In this document: positions 1-5,247 of the stretch, one piece after another
How positions within the stretch are numbered: the first letter of the stretch is position 1
Layout: each line of letters opens with the position of its first letter
The notes under the pieces: model-generated
What the model was told of the DNA's origin: nothing
The model's input: the letters and a program-made list of their open reading frames with translations, nothing else
Databases searched by the model: none
Translations under genes and position numbers: made by a program
Origin: an uncultured Nitrososphaerales archaeon
GTDB taxonomy: Archaea > Thermoproteota > Nitrososphaeria > Nitrososphaerales > JAAOZN01
Assembly (NCBI GenBank): GCA_938029515.1
Contig: CALJAQ010000043.1
Location: 1 to 6,090, forward strand
Length of the DNA: 6,090 nucleotides
Direction of reading: 5' to 3'

Positions 1-954
1 ACCAGCCTCATTCTCGTCACATGCGGTTAGGCGTGTATGAAGACCATTCACCTCCTCCCTCGAAACTATAACCTTCCTCCTACCCTTAACACCCTCACAG
101 TCCCAGGTAAATGAGCCGTAGCCAGTTGGTATAGTGGGGTCGTCAACAACCTTAACGTCCTCAGCGACGTCAAGACCTGCTAATTTACTCACCCAAGCTC
201 TGCTCTCGAGGAGGTGAGCCACTTCATGGGCAAGCGCTCCAGCAGCCTCATAGTTTAAGACAACCTTCAGATGCCTCCCCCTCTGCAGCGGTGGGAGTAG
301 GGTCGCTTGCAGTTGGTTCACAGCCCTAGCCGACAGCTCTTCTACGACCCTACCCCAATCCTTCGACGTAAACACTTCAAACCCACCAACCCAACCAGCC
401 AAGTAGCTGGCATAACCCAGCCTGAAGCCCCTTGAAGCTACGTAGATGAGGATATCAGTTAAAGGCACTTCTTCATAAACGTCTGTACCTTCACAAGTCA
501 CGAGGTGTGAGCTGATTACGTGGTGGGTCAAAACTATCTCTGAGCGCGCATATAAGCTTCCCAACTTCTCCTGCAACTCACCCTTAATCTGCGTAAGAAA
601 CGTAGAGGCTTCGCCTTCCTCAAACACTTTGAAGGGGTAGCACCGCCTCCCACACTCCCTGCGAACAGGCACCATCTTCACACGCTCCTTCTGAATGTGT
701 GAAAGCTTTTGAGCGAGCCTCATAGTAGATCTTATACTCTCTCTATCTACTCTAGAAGAAGAGGCTACACCATACCCTAGCTCAGCAGCCCTGCACGCTA
801 CGAACTCCTCCTCACCTCTAGACTCTTCAAAAGACTCCTCTCTCAGCGCCAGCTGCCAATAAGACTCCCTCTGATACCTTAGATCGGCATAGCCTTCCCC
901 AACCCAATCTCTGAGAAAGCTACTTAGATCAACACCACAAGGCTCGCTAAGCAT
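1..954 (-). CDS. TldD/PmbA-family metallopeptidase, N-terminal 318 residues (runs off left edge)
   Basis: I translated this by hand from the complement; it stays open from the ATG at 954 to base 1. An in-frame TAA lies a few codons upstream and no other start lies between. TldD/PmbA proteins are zinc proteases, often acting as a two-subunit complex on unfolded peptides; the E. coli pair matures microcin B17 and degrades CcdA. Residues about 20-85 match the N-terminal domain (GYADLRYQ, then GYGVASSS). Residues about 230-310 match the protease core: VVLNYEAAGALAHE at 231-244, VVDDPTIPTGYGS at 269-281, then a DCEGV turn. The zinc motif reads H243-E-V-A-H247, where the family normally has HExxxH, and the segment from it to VVDDP is several residues shorter than usual. 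The C-terminal part, expected to carry the remaining zinc ligand, is outside the window. It is transcribed divergently from the proBA operon. Family assignment is fairly safe; activity and substrate are unknown. Confidence 0.85.
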   Translation of the reverse strand, partial: MLSEPCGVDLSSFLRDWVGEGYADLRYQRESYWQLALREESFEESRGEEEFVACRAAELGYGVASSSRVDRESIRSTMRLAQKLSHIQKERVKMVPVRRECGRRCYPFKVFEEGEASTFLTQIKGELQEKLGSLYARSEIVLTHHVISSHLVTCEGTDVYEEVPLTDILIYVASRGFRLGYASYLAGWVGGFEVFTSKDWGRVVEELSARAVNQLQATLLPPLQRGRHLKVVLNYEAAGALAHEVAHLLESRAWVSKLAGLDVAEDVKVVDDPTIPTGYGSFTWDCEGVKGRRKVIVSREEVNGLHTRLTACDENEAG

Positions 955-973
955 ACCACACCCAAATGCAGTA

Positions 974-983
974 AAGGAGCCTT
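974..983. repeat. Short inverted repeat at the tldD-like promoter
   Basis: Four-base arms AAGG and CCTT are separated by AG and overlap the downstream edge of the putative TATA box of the leftward gene. On the minus strand it contains AGGCTCCT, which resembles the AGGCTCTA core of the larger inverted repeat at 1075-1093. It is short enough to be chance. Confidence 0.2.
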
Positions 984-988
984 ATTAA
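981..988 (-). promoter_or_regulatory. Probable TATA box of the tldD-like gene
   Basis: On the minus strand this reads TTAATAAG, centred about 30 bases upstream of the ATG at 954. That is the expected archaeal spacing for a nearly leaderless transcript. No clear Shine-Dalgarno precedes the ATG, which fits. The match to the TATA consensus is moderate. Confidence 0.45.
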
Positions 989-1047
989 CATCAACGTCAA
1001 GGAGGCAGGGTCTGGCTTCTAAGGTCTAATAGAGTATTGGATTGATT

Positions 1048-1057
1048 GTCAGCTGAC
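1048..1057. repeat. Perfect 10-bp palindrome in the divergent promoter region
   Basis: GTCAGCTGAC is its own reverse complement. It lies about 40 bases upstream of the TATA box of the rightward operon, and its centre is 31.5 bases from the centre of the inverted repeat at 1075-1093, close to three helical turns. It could be a protein binding site; no bound factor can be named. Confidence 0.3.
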
Positions 1058-1074
1058 TAGTTAAAGAGGGTTTT

Positions 1075-1093
1075 AGGTTTAGGCTCTAAACCT
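1075..1093. promoter_or_regulatory. Candidate operator: perfect 8-3-8 inverted repeat abutting the TATA box
   Basis: AGGTTTAG and CTAAACCT are exact reverse complements around GCT. The right arm covers the position of the TFB recognition element and its last base is the first T of the TATA box at 1093-1098. A dimeric repressor bound here would block TBP/TFB. The repeat should lie upstream of the transcript, so it is unlikely to act as an RNA hairpin. The first gene downstream encodes a winged-helix protein, which makes autoregulation an attractive reading, though it is not shown by the sequence. Confidence 0.5.
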
Positions 1094-1098
1094 TATAT
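1093..1098 (+). promoter_or_regulatory. TATA box of the regulator-proB-proA operon
   Basis: TTATAT is preceded by an A-rich CTAAACC that can serve as a BRE. Its centre is about 31 bases before the ATG at 1127, so transcription should start only a few bases ahead of the start codon. No Shine-Dalgarno is present in TATCAGC just before the ATG, consistent with a leaderless or near-leaderless message. Confidence 0.6.
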
Positions 1099-1126
1099 CT
1101 TACTGGTTGCTTCGCTGCATATCAGC

Positions 1127-1753
1127 ATGGTTGAAGATGTGATGGCGGTCTTAACAAGCCGTTTTGAGGCTATTAGAGGTAGGGATGCTGAGAAGATCGT
1201 TGGGTTGATAGAGGCCAGACGCTACACTAAGTTTGATGACTGGCCTCCGTATAAGAGAATGGGGTTAGATGGGGTTGAAGAGGAGAGGGCTGCTCTGAAG
1301 GTTTTGAAGGAGTATGCGTATAGGATTGAGGAGCCCTTGCTTGAGGTGAATGGAGACACAGCTTGGGTAACCTTCTATTTGAGCTATGCTGGTAGGATAC
1401 GTGACTTAGAATTCGCTATAAAGTCTAGAGCGACTGTGATAATGGTGAAGACTCGAGATGGGTGGAGAATAGTGCATGAGCATTACTCTAGGCTTCCAGG
1501 CGCTGAGCCTACAGACCTCTTTAGAGGTGTTGAAAAGGCTGAGGTTGAAGCCGATCTTTTGGAGAAGAGGGTTCTGGAGGCCTTGGCTGATGGTAGCGCG
1601 TTGACGGCGATAGAGATATCGGAGAGGATTAGGAAGGTTAGTGGGGAGAAGGTTGAGCCCTCAGATGTCGCTAGGAAGTGTCGGGAACTTGTGGATGCTA
1701 ATAAGCTTGAAAAAGAGGGTTTCCTACAGCCTAGATATAGGCTGAAGCGGTAA
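1127..1753 (+). CDS. NTF2/SnoaL-like domain fused to a C-terminal winged helix; putative regulator of the proBA operon
   Basis: The 208-residue protein has two parts. Residues about 1-124 look like a SnoaL_3/DUF4440-type NTF2 fold: an N-terminal helix with AIRGRDAEKIVGLI, a strand with VNGDTAWVTFYLSY at 74-87, and the closing signature DGWRIVHEHYSRLP at 111-124. A charged linker follows. Residues about 146-208 look like a winged helix: helix 1 LEKRVLEALADG, helix 2 TAIEISERIRKVSG, recognition helix SDVARKCRELVDANKL, and a wing ending PRYRLKR. NTF2 folds often make a pocket for small ligands and dimerise, so a ligand-sensing DNA-binding protein is a reasonable inference; no ligand can be named. 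Its stop is one base before the first proB start, so it is very probably cotranscribed with proBA. The ATG at 1127 is chosen because the TATA box fits it; a second in-frame ATG follows at 1142. No membrane segment or signal peptide is seen. The gene is real with high confidence; its function is uncertain. Confidence 0.85.
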   Translation: MVEDVMAVLTSRFEAIRGRDAEKIVGLIEARRYTKFDDWPPYKRMGLDGVEEERAALKVLKEYAYRIEEPLLEVNGDTAWVTFYLSYAGRIRDLEFAIKSRATVIMVKTRDGWRIVHEHYSRLPGAEPTDLFRGVEKAEVEADLLEKRVLEALADGSALTAIEISERIRKVSGEKVEPSDVARKCRELVDANKLEKEGFLQPRYRLKR

Positions 1754-1754
1754 G

Positions 1755-2618
1755 GTGGTGGCAGCTTTGACTTTAAAAAGTGGGGGTGAAAAGGCTGCTG
1801 CGTATGATATACCACGCCCAAAAGAGTATCTGATGAAGGCTTCTAGAATAGTGGTTAAGGTTGGCACAAGCAACCTAACCGAAGAAGACTCGAGGATAAG
1901 CGAGGCGAAGATCAGGAAGCTTGTCGACGCCATTATGGCTTTGAAGAGGGAGGGGCGTGAAGTCTTTCTAGTCACATCAGGCGCTATAGCTTCAGGATTA
2001 GGTGCACTGGGTCTGAGGACCCGCCCGAGGCAGATGCCTTTTCTGCAAGCCGCTGCTTCTATAGGTCAAAGTATACTTATGAAGACTTATGCTGAGTATT
2101 TTGCTAAGTATAATCAGATGGTAGCTCAACTCCTCCTAACGAAGGAGGACTTTATGGATGAGCATAGGCATCAGAATCTTATGAACACTTTAGAGGCTCT
2201 GATAACTTGGGGTGTGCTACCAATAGTGAATGAAAACGACACCGTTGCTGTGGATGAGATTAGATTTGGAGATAACGATAACCTCGCTGCACTGCTCAGC
2301 ATAAGCGTTAAAGCAGATCTTCTTGTGCTACTCTCAGATGTAGATGGTATATACACCAGTGACCCCAACGTCTCACCCACGTCAACACCAATCCGCACCT
2401 TAACCTCTGTAACACCTGAGTTGGAAGCTCTTGCTGGAAGCGCGCATAGAGGTTCAGGAGGGTTGGTAACCAAATTAGAAGCTGCGAAAGTAGCTCTAAA
2501 GGCTGGTATACCTATGGCGATAGTGAATGGAGAAGAGCCTAACGTTATCCAAATGCTTCTTAGAGGAGAGCCTGTAGGCACATTATTTGTGCCTATGAAG
2601 ATGGTGAAGACGGGTTGA
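1755..2618 (+). CDS. proB: Glutamate 5-kinase, short form without PUA domain
   Basis: It phosphorylates L-glutamate with ATP to gamma-glutamyl phosphate, the first step of proline synthesis, in the cytoplasm. The amino-acid-kinase fold is complete: RIVVKVGTSNLT at 31-42 with the conserved Lys35, VTSGAIASG at 73-81, IVNENDTVAVDE at 157-168, FGDNDNLAALLS at 171-182, LLSDVDGIYTSDP at 192-204, and GSGGLVTKLEAA at 233-244 with Lys240. The protein ends right after this domain at 287 residues; E. coli ProB has 367 because of a C-terminal PUA domain that is absent here. The start is uncertain. GTG at 1755 is one base after the upstream stop and fits a tight operon. ATG at 1833 (residue 27) gives the N-terminus usual for the family but leaves a 79-base gap. 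Neither has a strong Shine-Dalgarno. The 3' end overlaps proA by four bases. Proline feedback, if present, would act on the kinase domain. Confidence 0.95.
   Translation: MVAALTLKSGGEKAAAYDIPRPKEYLMKASRIVVKVGTSNLTEEDSRISEAKIRKLVDAIMALKREGREVFLVTSGAIASGLGALGLRTRPRQMPFLQAAASIGQSILMKTYAEYFAKYNQMVAQLLLTKEDFMDEHRHQNLMNTLEALITWGVLPIVNENDTVAVDEIRFGDNDNLAALLSISVKADLLVLLSDVDGIYTSDPNVSPTSTPIRTLTSVTPELEALAGSAHRGSGGLVTKLEAAKVALKAGIPMAIVNGEEPNVIQMLLRGEPVGTLFVPMKMVKTG
2603..2607 (+). promoter_or_regulatory. Ribosome binding site for proA
   Basis: GGTGA lies seven bases before the TTG at 2615, inside the end of proB. It supports a TTG start for proA in the TTGA overlap (2615-2618), where the proB TGA stop and the proA start share bases, so the two proteins are probably translationally coupled. 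Confidence 0.6.
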
Positions 2619-3943
2619 GCGGTGTTAGAGAATTAGCGTTAGAGGCTAGAAGAGCATCTTACGAGTTAGCGAAGCTGCAAAGCGCCGCTAAGGATAGAGC
2701 GTTGATAGAGGTTGCTGATGCAATATGGAGAGAGAAGGATCGGCTGCTTAAAGCAGCTTTAACTGATGTTGAAGCCGCTCAAGCAGAGGTTAAGGCGGGT
2801 AGGCTTGCGAAGCCTGTTTTGGAGCGTCTTAAGTTGGATGAGGTGAAGCTGAAGGCTATAGTCGATATGGTTAGGAGTGTTGCTTCTCTTAAAGACCCTG
2901 TGGGTAAGACGCTATATGCTGTTGAATTAGATGATAACTTCGAGCTCTATAAAGTAACTTGCCCACTCGGCGTCATAGGCGTGGTCTTTGAGGCAAGACC
3001 TGACGTGCTGCCTCAGATTTCAAGCCTCTGCCTCAAGTCCGGCAATGCGGTTATATTAAAAGGTGGACGTGAAGCTGTGAACGTAAATCGAGAGTTCTAC
3101 ACAGTGATCAAAGAAGCTACGGAGAAGGCGGGCATACCAAAGGGTTGGATTCAGCTTCTAGAAGCGAGGGAAGAGATCCTCGAGCTTCTGAAGCAAGATG
3201 ACTTAGTGGACCTCATTGTGCCAAGAGGGAGTAATGAGTTTGTCAGATTTGTGCAAGAAAACACACGCATACCTGTCTTAGGACACTCTGCTGGGGTATG
3301 CCACATCTACGTGGATAAGGCTGCAGATATCGCTAAAGCTGTTGATGTGTGTTTTGACGCGAAGGTGCAGTACCCCGCGGTATGCAATGCTGTTGAGTGT
3401 ATACTTGTGCATAAAGATGCTGCCAACACCTTCCTACCTAGGTTAGCTGAAAGGTTCTTGAAGGCTGGTGTAGAGATGAGGTGCTGCCCAAGAGCGAAGG
3501 AGGTGCTAAGCGGATTTGATGTTAAGGATGCCACAGAAGAGGACTGGGGGCGCGAATACCTAGATTTAAAGGTCGCTTTGAGGGTTGTAGACTCTTTAGA
3601 GGAAGCGGTGGACTACATAAACAGATACGGCTCAAAACACACAGACTCCATATTAACAGAGGATAAAGCCGCTGCCTTGAAGTTCATAGATGGTGTGGAT
3701 TCGTCAACGGTAATACACAACGCTTCAACAAGGTTCAGCGACGGCTATAGGTTCGGTTTAGGCGCAGAAGTAGGCATCAGCACAAGCAAAATACACGCAA
3801 GAGGGCCAGTCGGGTTAGAGGGGCTAGTAACATACAAATACATTCTTGTAGGAGATGGGCATGTGGTCTCAAAATACATAGGTGTTAACGCAAAGAGGTT
3901 CAAACATAAGCGCTTGGATAAAGAGTGGCGTCCAGAGAGCTAG
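2615..3943 (+). CDS. proA: Gamma-glutamyl phosphate reductase (glutamate-5-semialdehyde dehydrogenase)
   Basis: It reduces gamma-glutamyl phosphate with NADPH to glutamate-5-semialdehyde, the step after ProB, and belongs to the aldehyde dehydrogenase superfamily. Recognisable segments in order are CPLGVIGVVFEARPDVLPQ at 116-134, the SGNAVILKGG nucleotide-site loop at 142-151, LIVPRGSNEFV at 200-210, and the catalytic segment QYPAVCNAVE at 252-261 with nucleophile Cys257. Then come INRYGSKHTDSILTED at 335-350, a STVIHNASTRFSDG stretch at 363-376, and GPVGLEGLVTYKY at 397-409. At 442 residues it is longer than E. coli ProA (417), partly through a basic tail after residue about 417. The TTG start overlaps the proB stop as TTGA. 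No other ATG lies near the expected N-terminus, since the next in-frame ATG is around residue 85, inside conserved sequence. The enzyme looks intact. Confidence 0.96.
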   Translation: MSGVRELALEARRASYELAKLQSAAKDRALIEVADAIWREKDRLLKAALTDVEAAQAEVKAGRLAKPVLERLKLDEVKLKAIVDMVRSVASLKDPVGKTLYAVELDDNFELYKVTCPLGVIGVVFEARPDVLPQISSLCLKSGNAVILKGGREAVNVNREFYTVIKEATEKAGIPKGWIQLLEAREEILELLKQDDLVDLIVPRGSNEFVRFVQENTRIPVLGHSAGVCHIYVDKAADIAKAVDVCFDAKVQYPAVCNAVECILVHKDAANTFLPRLAERFLKAGVEMRCCPRAKEVLSGFDVKDATEEDWGREYLDLKVALRVVDSLEEAVDYINRYGSKHTDSILTEDKAAALKFIDGVDSSTVIHNASTRFSDGYRFGLGAEVGISTSKIHARGPVGLEGLVTYKYILVGDGHVVSKYIGVNAKRFKHKRLDKEWRPES

Positions 3944-3950
3944 ATAGCAG

Positions 3951-3957
3951 TTATATA
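3951..3957 (+). promoter_or_regulatory. Probable TATA box of ahcY
   Basis: TTATATA is centred about 36 bases before the ahcY ATG, predicting a start of transcription about nine bases upstream of the codon. It begins eight bases after the proA stop, so ahcY may be transcribed independently as well as by read-through. No clear terminator (T-rich tract) separates proA from it. Confidence 0.5.
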
Positions 3958-3963
3958 CTCCGC

Positions 3964-3983
3964 ATCTGAAGATCTAATCTGAA
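3964..3983. repeat. Direct repeat ATCTGAA between the ahcY TATA box and start codon
   Basis: ATCTGAA occurs at 3964-3970 and 3977-3983, thirteen bases apart, flanking a six-base spacer with GATCT. It covers the predicted start of transcription of ahcY, a place where a repressor could act. Two 7-base copies can also arise by chance. Confidence 0.3.
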
Positions 3984-3989
3984 ATAAAC

Positions 3990-5228
3990 ATGCCGAGCAG
4001 AATAGCAGACCCATCCTTAGCAAAAAGAGGGGAGCTATCATATAATTGGGCTTACAGCCACATGCCCACCTTAACAACCTTAATCGAACGTGAAACCCCT
4101 AGGAAGCCTCTAGCAGGGAGAAGGGTTGGTGTATGCCTCCATGTTACAAAAGAGACATCGGTCCTCGTTATGGGTTTGGCTAGACTCGGGGCTGAAGTCC
4201 ATCTCACAGCCGCAAATCCGCTATCAACGCAAGACGACATCGCAGCCTACCTGGCTTCGCAAGGCATCAACGTGTATGCTTGGCGCGGCGAGCAGCCCAA
4301 AGAATACTTCGACTGCATAAGGCAGGTGTTATCAGCAAATATAGAGTTCCTTATGGATGACGGCGCAGATGCCCACGTAGAAGCACATAAGATGGGTGTT
4401 CACGGTATACTTGGCGGAACAGAAGAGACGACCACAGGTGTAATCAGGTTAAAGGCTCTTGAAAAAGATGGGCTGCTTAAATACCCTGTGATCGCAGTCA
4501 ACAACGCATACACAAAGTATCTGTTCGATAACAGATACGGAACTGGTCAGAGCGTCATCGACAGCATCCTGAGGGCTACAAGCCTACTTCTGGCTGGAAA
4601 GACGGTTGTGGTCTGCGGATACGGCTGGGTAGGAAAAGGGATTGCAAGGAGGGCTAGGGGGCTAGATGCACACGTAATTGTGACTGAAGTTGACCCTCTT
4701 AAGGCTCTAGAAGCGCATATGGACGGCTACAAGGTTATGCCCATATCCAAAGCCGCAGAACTAGGTGATGTGTTCATTACAGCAACAGGTCAAACGGGTG
4801 TAATAAGGGGTGAACATATAGAGAAGATGAAGAGCGGAGCTATACTCGCAAACGGGGGGCACTTCGATGTAGAGATAGATGTAAAATATCTAAACTCAGC
4901 TGCCGTCTCTAAGGTTGAAGCCAGACCGTACACAGAGGAATATAGGCTGAAGAATGGTAAGAGAATCTACCTTATTGGACAGGGTAGAATCTCTAACCTA
5001 GTGGCAGCAGAGGGGCATCCTCCAGAGGTTATGATGATGTCCTTCTCCAACCAACTCCTATCCTTAATTCACCTAACCAAGCACCACAGCGAGATGCAGG
5101 CTAAGGTGTATGATGTGCCTCAAACCGTAGATCAGGAAGTCGCTAGAACAACTATAGAAGCGTTAGGTATAGAGATAGATGAGATGACAGAAGAACAGAA
5201 GAAGTATGCTGAATCCTGGCTCCTTTGA
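3990..5228 (+). CDS. ahcY: Adenosylhomocysteinase (SAH hydrolase), archaeal short form
   Basis: It hydrolyses S-adenosylhomocysteine reversibly to adenosine and homocysteine, relieving product inhibition of methyltransferases; it is a cytoplasmic enzyme with tightly bound NAD. At 412 residues, the substrate domain shows CLHVTKET at 49-56, DDGAD at 123-127, GGTEETTTGV at 142-151 and the catalytic stretch NNAYTKYLFDNRYGTGQS at 171-188, with Lys176, Asp180 and Asn181 at the active-site positions. The NAD domain has G210-Y-G-W-V-G215 and the ribose-binding acid Glu233 in VTEVDP. NGGHFDVEI at 288-296 supplies His291. The protein ends at SWLL and lacks the C-terminal Lys/Tyr tail that reaches into the partner's cofactor site in bacterial and eukaryotic enzymes, as in archaeal and Thermotoga-type homologues. 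In some methanogens the relative acts on S-inosylhomocysteine, so the exact substrate could differ. The ATG at 3990 fits the TATA box. metG follows after 19 bases. Confidence 0.96.
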   Translation: MPSRIADPSLAKRGELSYNWAYSHMPTLTTLIERETPRKPLAGRRVGVCLHVTKETSVLVMGLARLGAEVHLTAANPLSTQDDIAAYLASQGINVYAWRGEQPKEYFDCIRQVLSANIEFLMDDGADAHVEAHKMGVHGILGGTEETTTGVIRLKALEKDGLLKYPVIAVNNAYTKYLFDNRYGTGQSVIDSILRATSLLLAGKTVVVCGYGWVGKGIARRARGLDAHVIVTEVDPLKALEAHMDGYKVMPISKAAELGDVFITATGQTGVIRGEHIEKMKSGAILANGGHFDVEIDVKYLNSAAVSKVEARPYTEEYRLKNGKRIYLIGQGRISNLVAAEGHPPEVMMMSFSNQLLSLIHLTKHHSEMQAKVYDVPQTVDQEVARTTIEALGIEIDEMTEEQKKYAESWLL

Positions 5229-5247
5229 TATGAATGTGAAACCCTAA

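Noticed and set aside
999..1005. Strong Shine-Dalgarno-like AAGGAGG on the plus strand in the divergent region
   Set aside because: No ATG, GTG or TTG lies at usable spacing and TAA codons follow closely, so no small gene can be supported.
1483..1821. Minus-strand open frame of 112 codons opposite the regulator/proB junction
   Set aside because: It crosses two well-supported genes on the other strand, has a low-complexity serine/leucine-rich translation with no family resemblance, and lacks a promoter or ribosome site.
2171..2581. Minus-strand open frame of 136 codons inside proB
   Set aside because: It lies entirely opposite conserved kinase motifs; its composition is typical of a shadow frame.
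3944..3989. Possible SAH or SAM riboswitch ahead of ahcY
   Set aside because: The whole spacer is 46 bases, with the TATA box inside it, leaving about nine bases of leader, too short for any known riboswitch.
5230..5247. Five-codon reading frame MNVKP with a stop directly before the metG ATG
   Set aside because: Considered as a leader peptide for metG. It has no hairpin alternatives, no Met run and no other attenuator sign, and such short frames are common by chance. It mainly fixes the metG start.
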